In this document: positions 22,227-32,495 of the stretch, piece by piece | How positions within the stretch are numbered: position 1 is the stretch's first letter | How the letters are laid out: each line of letters opens with the position of its first letter | Assembly (NCBI RefSeq): GCF_026914185.1 | Contig: NC_070560.1 | Coordinates: 346,001-410,000 of the forward strand | From: Puccinia triticina | Lineage: Eukaryota; Basidiomycota; Pucciniomycetes; Pucciniales; Pucciniaceae | Direction of reading: 5' to 3' | Length of the DNA: 64,000 bases | Made by a program: the position numbers and the translations under genes | Notes under the pieces: generated by a model | Database searches by the model: none | Told to the model about the DNA's origin: nothing | What the model saw: the letters and a program-made list of their open reading frames with translations, nothing else

Positions 22227-23561
22227 GTCTTTCTTTTCACCCTAAACCTCTCTCTGTGAAAGTGAACGCAACATCCCTGAAAATTAACTCATTCATGGTT
22301 GCTACTGGCTGAGGCTTGTGGTTGTGATTTAGGAGCGGACTGTTCTTCACCAGGTCCAAGAGTGCAGGCGCGTCACCCGGCCCGGCCTCCTTGCCGAAGG
22401 ACGGCTCGCTGGCACATTGGGCACGTCCCCAGTTGTTGATTAACTTCATCTTTCTATCCTCAGTTCGACGACGACCAAGCCGATGCTTTCCCCTTATCTG
22501 GAACGGCTATTGCATCCAAGCGGCTCGCACGCGAATAAAAAAACAATGATCATTTTTTGTAATCTGGGAAAAGAAGAACAATGTTTAACTTGTTAGCCTT
22601 TCTCTCTCAAGTCTGACATTACTTAGCCAGAGTTGCATTGTTACTTCTGAACTGTGAGCTTAGCCCGAACAACAGCACCATACTGTTGGCTGTATCTATA
22701 GCAACAGAGTTGAGAAACAGGCAAACTTGTGTATACAACAAAATTTATTTATACCTTTAGACCAACTATCCAAACACAAGATGGGTACGGGGGGAAGATT
22801 AAAAGCTTGGGAAAACCCAAACACAAATAAAACATTGAAATTACTTTGAATTGGACAATGCAGAAAACTGTTCACACACTGGTGACTGTGCAGTGCACTC
22901 AATTTCCAAACACTTTGTGCAGTGTGGGTGTAGGAAGCAACTTTTTCAATATTTTTGACCAATCAATAGGCAAGCCTTTTATTGTTGTCTCTAAATGTTT
23001 TGGGAGTTTTTGGAAGCTTCCTTGTATGCTTAAAAAGCCCACTAAGAAAAGAAAAGGATAGTCATTTGGGGACCTGGAATCCATGTTCCCACAGGCCAAA
23101 AAATCCAAAAAATTTAGTGAATTGTGATAAATATTTATTTGAATATTTTGGAACTTCTTAAGTTGCTTCCTTCACCCGCAGTGTGTGAAGTGTTTGAAAA
23201 CTGTGTGCACTGCAGAGTGCACAAACAGCTATTTGAAGTGTGCAAAGTAAGCCCCTAAGAGCATCTCCAACAGTCCAGGGGTGGATTGGCTTGCCTTTAG
23301 CAGCCTGCAAGCAGATGTCCTGAGCTGTCACTAATGTGTCACAGCAGTCTGTATTACAAACTGTTGATTCAGGCGGGGGTGTATCCCACACTGCCAGTAC
23401 AGGCCCAAGCTGCCAAAGAAAGCAGCTGAGGTCGGCTTTGATCAGCAGCTCCGCTGGAGGCCAAAATCAAACTCCGGCCCGCCAAAGTTGGACTCAGACC
23501 GCGCAACAGCGGCTCCGTTGGAGATTCTCTAAAAAATAACACTTCAAGAAAAACACAGAGG

Positions 23562-24038
23562 CAACACTGGGTCGCTACGCTACGCTACGCTATTTCAGCG
23601 CTACGCGTTAGCGTAGCGGCAAAAAGCGCCCGGCTATTTTGCATAGCGTTAGCGCGCTGTTAGCGCCGCTACGCTACGCTAATTTTCAGCGGCGCTAACA
23701 GCGCGCCAATTCTTTGTTAGCGTTAGCGCGCCGCTACAGTCGCTACGCTACGCTGCGCTGCGCTACAGCGCTTTTAGCGGAAAAAAAGCCCTTTTTTCCC
23801 GCTAAAGGCGCTGTAGCGCAGCGTAGCGCGCGCTCTTTTGCGCCCTGCATGTTTAGCGTTAGCGCAATTGCGCGCATCTGCGCTAACGCTACGCTATCAG
23901 CTAAAATAGCTGCGCACCGCGTGCGCGTAGCGTTAGCGCATATGCGTGCAATTGCGCTAACACTACGCTAAAAAATAGCGCATTTGCGCTGCGCTACGCT
24001 ACGCTAACCGCTATGGTTAGCGTAGCGACCCAGTGTTG
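23562..24038. mobile_element. Palindromic MITE, 7-bp TSD ACAGAGG
   Basis: 477 bp with inverted ends CAACACTGGGTCGCTACGC and GCGTAGCGACCCAGTGTTG. It is flanked by ACAGAGG at 23555-23561 and 24039-24045. The interior is made almost entirely of GCTACGC/GCGTAGC and GTTAGCGC/GCGCTAAC words that can fold on themselves. It codes for nothing. A reverse-orientation relative lies at 49594-50044. Confidence 0.85.
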
Positions 24039-24101
24039 ACAGAGGGGTATAATTGAGAGTGGAATCAAACCCTACAGCGGCGCAGCCGCCTTAGCCTCTA
24101 G

Positions 24102-24834
24102 TGTTGTCATGGGACGAGACTCCAGCGCTAATTCACGCTCTTCGTATCCCCCCATTATATCCCCTAGCCCATAACATGCTCGACCTGTAAAAGATTGTAC
24201 TAGATCTTCCGGCAAAGGCGGTAACCCGGCATCTTTTATAGTAACCTTATTCAAAGGTTGTAAGTTGTGCACAATTTGCAATTTCCCATCCTGTTTTTTA
24301 ATGCAGAATATAGGACTCGAATAACTTGAGCTTGATTGCTCATAAAGCCCTGCTTTTAATCTTTCACGGACCAACTTGATAAAGGTAGCTTTTATTGGAG
24401 CCGGTATAGGTATTGGCCTAATTTGCCATGGTTCATGTGGTACAACAGGAATTACGTAAGGCAAGCCGTAACTATGCTTTAATAATCCACGTTTGGTTTC
24501 ATCGAAGGCCAGCGCCTTCTCCCGTAAGGATATTAGATGATAAAATAAATTCAATTCAGCGGGATTTAAATAGCCTGGTGGCCCAAAATTAATTATTTTT
24601 AACCGTTCCCATGTGACCTTCTTTGTTTCTTTGAATTCAGGAGGGTTAGGCGTTAATGGAGTTAAATAAGGATCTCGCGATAATGGCGGCCGTCGAAGAG
24701 GGGGATGAATAGCGATTGGCATTGGAATATTTACTGGTTTGATTTTTTTTTGCAACAGTTTTATATTTTGCGGCATTAACTACATTGATTCTCCCCAGGC
24801 TATCCATTGACTTTGAAAGCCCAGGGTCTATTCT
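24102..24834 (-). pseudogene. Gypsy B reverse transcriptase, N-terminal part
   Basis: Enters in the -1 frame after the slippery site at 24834-24840. One extra A in the A-run at about 24732-24740 then shifts the frame, and the main open stretch (24776-24102) follows. It carries RRPPLSRDPYLTPL, the PHEPWQIRPIPIPAPIK linker, SSPIFCIKKQDGKLQIV and CYGLGDIMGGYEERELALESRP. It stops at the Helitron c edge, where the reading crosses into Helitron sequence (LEAKAAAPL). Polymerase function is lost here. Confidence 0.85.
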
Positions 24835-25940
24835 AAAAAATTACGCGCTGAAGAATTTGAAGGAAGAGTAGTTTCCCATTTGTGTTGAGTGGGCAAAAGA
24901 ATTGGAATTAAATATGTATGTCCCTTTGGATCCAAAATAGCTAATGATTCGCCACCATCACCATTATACTTAATTGTAGCAGCTGAATCCATAAGGAATG
25001 GTTTGCCTAAGATAAACTGAACTGGCCCTTTTGCCACCCAGAAATGCACAGGTCTCGTTATTTTCCCTATCTCGACTTCGACTCCTTCGGCAATTCCCAA
25101 AATACTGGTATGATGGCCACCTATACCCTTTAAATTCATCGGCTTTTCAGTTATAACTAACCCAAGCTGCTGCGCTAATTGTTCTGGCATCAGGTTAACC
25201 ATTGATCCAGTATCTAACAAGGCTTCATTATTTTGACCTTCAATTACTAGTTTAATATAACCCAACGGACATGAATAATGCGTCGTTGGAACTTCTACTA
25301 AATCGTCTTTGAATGAAGAATAATTCGCCGTTTTACCTTCTTCCGCCGGAATTCGACGATTAGATATCTTCTTTTTGAAAACATCAACCAAGCCGCTCGA
25401 AATTGCGAATATTTCCCCATAGCTCAGGGTCATTTTCCCTTCCAAAAGCATTCTTCTAGCCGTATCTTCTTCTAATCCAGGAAACTCTTTAGCTAGCGGT
25501 TTTTCTAAGGTAGTTTTTCTCACTGGCTTTTCCTTTTCCTTATTTTCTTCTTGACTTTCTTCAAACCTAACTTTAGATTGACTTTTTGCTTTAGGTTGGA
25601 TTTGAATAGGCTTCAAAGCCGTGGCTTTTTTGATTAGGTCCTCGGCGTCGATATCCATAACAGTTTCTTTTCCGCTTCTGGTCCGTTTTACCCCGATAGA
25701 TCCATTCTGATCCTTTTCCGATCGAGACTGCTTACCAATATCCACTTCAGCCAATACCCGGTCCTCCTCTTCGCATTCTTCTAGTTCGCCGAAGGACGCC
25801 GAAGCCGTAACCACTGCCGAAGCTTTAGCAAACTTATCTACCTCTTGCTTCAATGGTCGACTTGTATCCCAAGGTATAACCGCTCCATTTGGAAGCTTAT
25901 AATCTTTTCCATCCCTCTTTACCAATCCGTTAGATTCATC
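24828..25940 (-). pseudogene. Gypsy B protease part of Gag-protease
   Basis: Continues the Gag frame after the in-frame TAG at 25941-25943. A charged Lys- and Glu-rich linker occupies the first 170 residues. The aspartic protease follows with ALLDTGSMVNLMPEQL and the second loop QFILGKPFLMD. It ends with NFLE and a stop, right after the slippery heptamer. Gypsy A has the same arrangement. The protease would process Gag and Pol in the particle. The DTG motif is intact, so only the upstream stops inactivate it. Confidence 0.87.
24834..24840 (-). other. -1 frameshift site of gypsy B
   Basis: T TTT TTA on the minus strand, in zero-frame register AAT TTT TTA, two codons before the protease stop TAG (24828-24830). 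Gypsy A has the same heptamer in the same register at 54694-54700. Confidence 0.7.
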
Positions 25941-27047
25941 CTATGCAAATAAGCCACACCTATTGCTTCCATGAGTTTCTTGGAAACAATAGTAGCACTT
26001 GAACCCCGGTATTCTTTTATAAGGTATGTTTACCGCCGCGGGAGGCTGCGGAACTTTAAGATCTAATGACATATGAGGTGGGGTCATCTTTCCCGCGGTC
26101 AATGAAGCTAATTGCTTTGTTATGTCTTCTAATTTCTTTTCAAAGGCTTTTATGGGTTGCGCTATCGTTGCGGTTTTGGATTCTTCTTTCTTAATGGAAG
26201 TATCTCCAGGAAAAAAGGTAGATTCCGCCAATCCTTGCCTGACCATAATAGAAGCTGATTTTAATTCTCTTTGAATAAAGTAGACAATGACTACAGTACG
26301 CAGTAAGATGTCGCCTCCATCACAGGATGCTTTCATCTGATTTTTGTTAAGTAACGCTTTTGTCGTAGCCTCCTCTAGCTCCGGGCTTAAAGCCTCCATT
26401 AACATCTCCCGATACTCTTCTAAATCAGAGCTATATCCCATCCGCACGAGATAGTGAGTAATTGTTTCAAATTTATTCTTGAATATATTAAATTCTTCTT
26501 GAGTTCGAATTCCACCCTTTTGCGCGGAAGAATTCACTAATTTGCGCAAATCTCTTTTCGAATATTTAACTAAAGGCTGCAATTTCCCAAACCGCGCAAT
26601 TAAATGCTTCTTCAATAATTCACAGTCGGCGTCTTCATAACCCGTCATCGCTTCTAGTTCATCTTTTAAGTCTAAACCTTTCATAAAACTAATTAATTGT
26701 TTTGCTAATTCTCTAGGTCCCGCTCCATCCGTTCGGCCGGCTTCCTCATATCGCGAAATAAACTTGTTGATTGGTATGTTTGTTCCATCAAAAAATAAAT
26801 CTTTATCAATAGGTTTAATTTTAACTATTCGAGCTCCAGGTACCGGCGCCTCGTATCGCGGCATTTCCGCCTCTCTTTCCAAAAAAGGAAGAAACTCGGC
26901 ATCATCAGAGTCAGGGCTTCTAGCCTATTCACGTATATCCTCCGCGTGATCTAAGGGATGGAAGGACGCGGCAGATGACGGAGGAGCTGGATTTTGAAAT
27001 TGACCAGGATTAGCGTATAAATTTATTGGTGGAGGTTGAGGTTCCAT
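25941..27047 (-). pseudogene. Gypsy B Gag
   Basis: The ATG at 27047 opens a Pro-rich N-terminus (MEPQPPPINLY), interrupted by an in-frame TAG at 26925-26927. The main Gag follows (KPIDKDLFFDGTNIPINKFI, DLKDELEAMTGYED, FETITHYLVRMGYSS). A zinc knuckle CYYCFQETHGSNRC (CX2CX4HX4C) lies at the C-terminal end. A second in-frame TAG at 25941-25943 replaces what is CAG in gypsy A. Gag would form the particle shell and bind the RNA. Helitron d lies 46 bp upstream of the start, so the leader is cut off. Confidence 0.87.
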
Positions 27048-27363
27048 TCTAAATTCTTATATCTGTATCTAGTTTGAATAGATTTTAATTAATCCAAGTT
27101 TATTAAAATCACAGAATCACCACGGGCAAGTACATGGTTTTGGCCTGTGTTCTTTAGCAAAAAGCCCCCAAATGTTGAAAAATAATCCCCAAACTCCTGG
27201 AGGGAGCCTCGGATTGACCTTCCAGCCAGTGCAAGAGCAACAGGCAAAAAAAGGCCGGTCAAAAATGATATCAAGAAGGCCCTAATCAAATGATTAGTGG
27301 GCTCCAGGGAGGGGGTAGGACGAAACCGGATCCCCTGGGGGGGAAACACCCCTCCCCCTCCCC

Positions 27364-27372
27364 TATTAAATA
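27364..27372 (+). promoter_or_regulatory. TATA-like box in Helitron d
   Basis: TATTAAATA about 270 bp from the element start. The sister element at 62503 has TTTAAATAA about 263 bp in. Confidence 0.35.
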
Positions 27373-27429
27373 GCCGGCGGGTTGCCACCCAAGGAAACTC
27401 GACGCTGATAAACAAACCCTATTCAATTT

Positions 27430-29650
27430 CTTCGGCGTCGTGGTATTTTCCTCGAAGAAGGGGTTATTCCTTGCTGGATTGGATGAAAAACGCTCACAAG
27501 ACGCTTCGCGGGTCTGTTTGCGCTTGATGCGCTATGGGAAGGATGAAACAAGCCCCTCCTACTTCAGAAATACGACACCCATTTATGGCGTCGGGCTCAG
27601 TAACCTGACATCAGGAGGCGTGGGTCGTCTCGGCCCTGGATTCCATTTGCTTTTTCAACTGGCGACAAACACTGGTTTCGAGGGTGCGTACCAAAAGGGA
27701 CGCGAAGAGATAAACTTACATGACAACGCTTCCTGCGCCTCTCGTATCATATTGCGGGGCTTGTAGTCATGAGTTGGGGTCGGACTTGCAACAGAATGCT
27801 TCAGGAAAAATTTGATTCAACCCTATTGTTTCACTCGGCTATGTACATACGCAAACAGCAGTGGTTGGTTGAACTTGACCTTTTCAGGTAAGCAGCGCAA
27901 GTTTTCTTCTCCCCTCACTCCTGCTCCCCACCTCAACGTCTATAATCAGTTCCAGCCCTTTTGCTTGCTCAAGCAGTGGTAAGTTGTCCCTCATCAAACT
28001 TCTGTGCGAGCTGCCGATCCCTGATTCTCTCATGATTGCCCCGTGCGTCCGATTGTCTTCAGGTGATTCATACGACGAAAGGGGTGCCGTCCGATCAGCC
28101 GCCGTCAAATCAACCAAAACACCCGTCGCGGTTTGCCCTCAACCCAAGAAGTCCATTCCTGGACAGCAGGCAAAGCGGGACCTGATTACCCGTCCCGCGA
28201 CGCTTCGCGCAAGGTTTACGGCGGCCAGCCTGTCGGCGCTGATGCTGAAGTCATCGGCCCCAACCCTGCCGGATAAACCAAGCAAGGACACGATGACCAA
28301 GCCGAGCGTTAGTCCCTCGACTCACATGCCATACCTGAGTTCCTCTGCTGAATGCTGTGAGATCATCCCTCCCTAAAACACAGGTCGTGGTGGTGTCCGT
28401 GAAAGACGTGGGGCTAGAGGCCGCGGTCCCCGCTGTGATCATGGTAAAGGACGTGATGAGCATCCCAATCGCCAGAGCACAACTGGAAAATAGTCAGCGC
28501 CTCTTCATACCCCATTTGAGCTCTCTCAACTGGAATTGACTGGCCAAATTGATACTATCTCCTGCTTCTATAACAATAACAACAGGAAAGATGCTGCTGG
28601 ATGGGGTGTTGAAGAAGGCAAACAAGAGCTGCAAGCCAAGACTGGAGGCTTTGGCGATGCTATGGTACATGTAAATTTTTTCTTCATATTTCTGTGGCAC
28701 CGCGTTTGCAGTCCGCATCCTCAACCACTAAGCCTGCTTGATCTCAAAAAGGCTGCCTTGACCCCTGGGAAAGCTGACCATGGGTCGCTGCTGTAAGTAC
28801 ATTTGATTGTATGCCTTGTTTGCTCGCATACCAGAAGGCCGCGGCCAATGATGCTGACCCAGCTGCCAACAGAGTGTCACCAATTATAGCGCAGACGCTT
28901 AAACAATGGAGAGAATATTGTTGAATCTGCTGATGCCCTCATTACTCTCCATGAAATTTGATTGTTTTTAAAGGGGGATATTTCTAAAAAACTGGCCAGT
29001 ATCCCATACAATGATCAACTCTCAGTTGTCCATGCTAAAGCCATACACTTGGTGGCTCTGTTGAGAATGTTTTGCCCTGGCTGATTTTTTTGTAGTTATT
29101 AAATTTGCTCCCCAGCAAGTATTTTTCATGATACACTGGGCCCAAAGCAAAGGCAATGTGCACACATTGGCATTGCCTCTGTTTTTGGACCGGTGATATT
29201 AGCTAGAAGCAGTGTGATTGTCCGGAAGTTTAATGATGCTCTGATGGTCACCGAGGGAGACAGCCTGAAGCGGTGAGCTTGCAACTCTGTCTGAATGCCA
29301 GTGACATATTTCACATGAATCTAATACAGCAAGGGCTGTCCTTGCAGGCATGACACATGACCTTGTACTTGTCCCCCTGCTGAATGGATCGCAGCAGACA
29401 CCAATTCCACTTCCTGCATTCATAGAAAGGGGAACTTGCTGCTGCCTGATCATTCCCCTCCAATCCATTCTGGCTGGTGCTTGCCATGATTGGCTGCACC
29501 ACAGATTCTTTCCAAAAGTGAGGGGAGAAAGGAGGTGGACACACTCTTCCTTTTACCAGGAGTAGAGAAGGGCAACTTGCTTCATTTCTGCGCAGTATCA
29601 GGTCCAACAGAAAGGCAATGGCTGATTCTTTGAATAATATTTTATGCAAG
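27430..29650. other. Gene-like debris in Helitron d, unrecognised
   Basis: Several frames of 60-130 codons on plus (27440-27766, 27984-28376, 28357-28539, 28536-28796) and minus (29311-29649) sit in sequence with coding-like composition and possible splice sites (for example a GTACAT donor at about 28668). They look like exons of one or more captured host genes, but I recognise no family and could not join them reliably. Confidence 0.35.
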
Positions 29651-29666
29651 ACTTGATCAGCGGTGG

Positions 29667-29745
29667 GTAGTTACGATACGCTACGATAACCGCTGTTATC
29701 CGCGTAGCGTAACTCTTGCCGTTACTGCGCTCAGGCGTTAGCGCT
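29667..29745. mobile_element. Truncated palindromic MITE relative
   Basis: GGTGGGTAGTTACGATACGCTACG followed by ATAACCG and GCGTAGCGTAAC palindromes, the word content of the MITEs at 23562 and 49594. Only one end is recognisable. Confidence 0.35.
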
Positions 29746-29833
29746 AATAGTAAATGTAAGAGCCGAAGCTCTTCACTGAGCTATGGCGTTGGCACAGGGG
29801 AGACACCGTTCTCCTGAGTTCTGATACCAACGT

Positions 29834-30093
29834 CGGGCTTGATTGCAAATGGGGAACTAGCTCAGAGAGACAGTCAGTCAGGGGTTGGGTCTCTGCTATA
29901 TACAATGGGTCTCAAGGGGAAGGAAGAGGAGAATGGAAACAAGAGAAACTTAACTAGCTCAGAGAGACAGTCAGTCAGGGGTCGGGTCTCTGCTGAGCTA
30001 GGAGGAGCGGTGACGGCGGGACTATAAGGAACTGTTGTTGTTCTGGTGACATGTTTGTGAACTCCATAGCGTCCGCGGCGCGGGGGGTTTACA
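29834..30093 (-). repeat. LTR of an LTR element with Gag fused at 31230
   Basis: On minus it begins TGTAAACCCCCC right after a polypurine tract (AGGGGGGGAGAC) and runs about 260 bp to a TGGTATCAGAAC primer-binding-like site at 29818-29829. Inside is a duplicated stretch of about 40 bp (near 29860 and 29955) with a TATATA between. The LTR is followed by a primer-binding site rather than host flank, which suggests two element copies once sat in tandem. The exact 3' end is uncertain. Confidence 0.5.
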
Positions 30094-32495
30094 GTCTCCC
30101 CCCCTATAATAAATAAGGAAGAGTGGAGGAAAGAGTGAGAAGAAACAGAGGAGGAGGGCAGTTTTGGCTGGGAGGGAGAGTTTATGTAAAGGGCGGGAGA
30201 GGCAGAAGTTTGAGGTTGGGGAGATGACAGCGGGAGTAGTGTTGACTCTGGTGGGGTCGGTGGGACGGGAAGGGAAGGCGTGGGGCAAACAAAAAAAGTG
30301 GGCACTGAGGAGTGTAGCTTGATGGTCAGGAATTTGTTGTTATTGAGCGTCGGTAGCCGTGTCTTCCGTACTGTGTCAAGGGTACCGCGTAAGCATCTAC
30401 CGGCATGGAACTGATGGAGCACTCGGGCTGGATTCTTATCGTGGGTTGGGTGAGAGGGGACATACCCCTCATCTCCGGAAGCGTCCACTGCAAAGCCTTG
30501 AGTCAACTCGTCGAACAAACCTGTGTCGAATAATGGAACATTCGCCTCCATCGCTTCGCCCTGCCAGAAAAGCCTCCGCTCCAAGTCGAGCAGCTCTGCC
30601 GTGGCCGCTACCTGTGCCTGAGTGGGCAACAATTCCGCTCCGTCGTTCATCTGTAGCGTAGCCTCGACATCCGTCCGTAGCGTAGCCTCGATATCCGAAA
30701 GTGAAGAGATCGCCGCCGTATAGTAATCCTCGTACTCCATCTCTGTCGGAGAGCCACGATCCTCTTCCACTCCGGCTACTCCTGCCGGTTTCCCCACTGG
30801 CCGGCCCGGCTGTGCGGAAGTCAAACGCTGTCCCATCGCCTGTGCTTTCGTCCAGGCCTTGGGGGCCACATAATCCGCGGGCTTCGGGGGGACGATGAAG
30901 CTGGTGGGAATCTTGCCAGGACCGCGGTAGACTGGTACGGGACAAGTGCCAGCTGCGTAGCCACAGTGCTGCTTGCAATGATGGCACTTACCGAGCGAGT
31001 CGAGGTAGGAGTGGATCCGCCAGACGTACTCTTCCTTGGGCAGATTCGGAACGGCCGAGGTGTTCGCGGTTTGTTGGGAACCGCCGGATGACTGGCCAAA
31101 GCGATTCTTGGCGGTTTTCTTGGGGAGAGCCTCATAACACGCGCCGACCCGTTGGACGAACTCTTTAAATTTGAAATCCTTCTGTTTGAGGAGGTCCAGT
31201 TTGTAGACCTCCTGTTCAAGTTCGTTTGGGGCCTTCTTCAGGTGTAGAACTGAGTTGGGGGGGCATTGGTAGCCCTGCGGAGGCAGTAATGTGACCGTGT
31301 CTTCCAGTGGGCAAGTGAGAAAAGCGCTTCGTACATCTAGCTGGTGTATTTTCAGTCCATGGTTTACGGCAAACAAGATTAGAAGTCGCAATGACGCAGC
31401 TTTGCCTGTCGGGGCGTAGATCACGTTGAAGTTTCTTCCGTGTATTTGTCGGAAACCTTGCGCGCAGATGCGTGCCTTGAACTCTATGACCTCGTTTGAG
31501 GCGCCTAACTTTCGTCTGTATGCCCAGGTGGAGGGGATGGGCTCATCTGATGCGAGCCGCTGACGGACTACCCAGACCTGATGTTTGAGCATGTTCTTGA
31601 TTTCCTTCTGCTCGGCCTCGGTCCAGCAAATTTGATCGGAACTATTCATGGCCTGCTTATGATTTTTTGGGTCAACTTCAATCTCGATCAGAAATGCTTG
31701 GCGAGATCGCTTTCCGTGAATTATGTTAGCGGCGTCAATTCCGCTAGATATCTCCTTTGGTGGGGGCGCCGTTGTCCAGGCGTACCTTTGGGTTCTAGGG
31801 TGTTGTTGCTCGCGTGATTCTTGGGGAGCAGAAGAGTCAAGGGGTTGAGGGTGGCTTGAGGGGGTTGGCGAGCGGATGCGTTGGATGATCCGAGATATGT
31901 CCTGTTCTTCTTCTTCTAGCTCGCTAGCATCGCGGGCCGCCTCAAGGTATTCTTGCAGTGATTCCTCCTCGCTGAATGGTAATGGATCTTGTGAGTTGAA
32001 GCTAGGTAGTTTATCCGAGTTCATGAGTAGATGGCTTTTGTTTAGCGCCGGACAGTCGGGGAAGTGGGCTTCATCGAAATGTACATGTTTGGCCGTCAGA
32101 ATTGCTTTATCTTCAATCCGGTAAACCCTATATGACGAGTAATCATTATCATATCCCAGAAAGACTCCTTCCCAAGCGATAGAGGAGAACTTGGTATCTC
32201 TCTTTTGTTTTGGCTTGACGATCCACACTCGACAGCCGAATGGACGGAAGAAGGTGATGTTGGGCTTTGCTTTAAACATCAGCTCGAGCGGCGATGCCTT
32301 GCTCCTGGCGAGAGATGGTAGGCAGTTTGTCATTGCTGTTGCGGTCTTGACCGCCTCGGCCCACCACTCCGGTGCCAGATTTGCTTGCATCATTAGACAC
32401 CTTGTCATGTCGATGATCGTGCGGTTGGCGCGCTCGGCCATGCCGTTGTTTTGCGGAGTGTACGCGGGAGCCACGTTGTGTTGGATTCCTTCTGC
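29874..32495 (-). pseudogene. Chimeric frame: copia integrase/RT fused to another element's Gag
   Basis: Minus-strand frame of about 870 codons. The first part, to about 31230, is copia: the integrase end (YTPQNNGMAERANR with the catalytic Glu), the GVFLGYD block, a Ser/Pro/Glu-rich linker, then reverse transcriptase up to HQLDVRSAFLTCPLEDTV and VLHLKKA, where it breaks off. The frame continues without a stop into an unrelated Gag-like C-terminus with CHHCKQHCGYAAGTCP (a Cys/His knuckle). This part lacks polymerase box and RNase H. It runs through a Pro/Ser-rich stretch into a polypurine tract and LTR (29834-30093). So a deletion or template switch joined two elements in frame. It starts just after a TGA at 32496-32498. 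Confidence 0.75.

Larger units (their letters stand above)
20866..24101 (+). mobile_element. Complete Helitron (element c) inside gypsy B
   Basis: 3,236 bp, starting TCCAAGTTTATTAAAG after A20865 and ending with the hairpin GCGGC-GCA-GCCGC plus CTAG at 24098-24101 before T24102. It has no target duplication. The flanks rejoin gypsy B in frame as Met-Thr-Thr then Phe-Glu-Thr-Pro, matching gypsy A, which has Leu-Thr-Thr-Phe-Glu-Thr-Pro. No Rep/helicase is present, so it is non-autonomous. It contains poly-A/TCAAGGGTT tracts, a TATA-like box, a 5-oxoprolinase fragment and other gene-like debris (21357-21716 minus, 22237-22449 minus), and a palindromic MITE near its 3' end. Confidence 0.93.
14999..27092 (-). 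mobile_element. Ty3/gypsy element B, decayed and multiply interrupted
   Basis: Read right to left it has Gag (27047-25941), protease (25940-24828), reverse transcriptase (24834-24102 and 20865 onward), RNase H (to 19794), integrase (18891-17518), a 3' region with an antisense gene, a polypurine tract and a 3' LTR (15992-14999). It is interrupted by a solo LTR (18892-19793) and a Helitron (20866-24101). Helitron d begins at 27093, so the 5' LTR is not seen. CCGG precedes the LTR at 14995-14998. Protein similarity to gypsy A at 51086-61755 is clear along its whole length. Several TGA and TAG stops make it inactive. Confidence 0.85.
27093..29665 (+). mobile_element. Helitron (element d), 5' part; 3' end not found
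   Basis: Starts TCCAAGTTTATTAAAATC after an A, inside the gypsy B leader. The downstream 5' block differs from that of Helitrons a, c and e. It instead matches the block at 62640-62770 (TAGTGGGCTC/CAGGGAGGGGGTAGGAC, ACCGGATCCCCTGGGGG), so it belongs to a sister subfamily. The right boundary given here is only where recognisable Helitron-like sequence gives way to MITE and LTR sequence. Confidence 0.5.

Noticed and set aside
29818..29829. A tRNA or tRNA-derived element at TGGTATCAGAAC
   Set aside because: The match is to a short copia-type primer-binding site only; no cloverleaf or Pol III boxes were found around it.
30359..30898. Plus-strand genes opposite the chimeric frame
   Set aside because: They are antisense shadows of the Gag-like coding sequence with no domains, introns or promoter.
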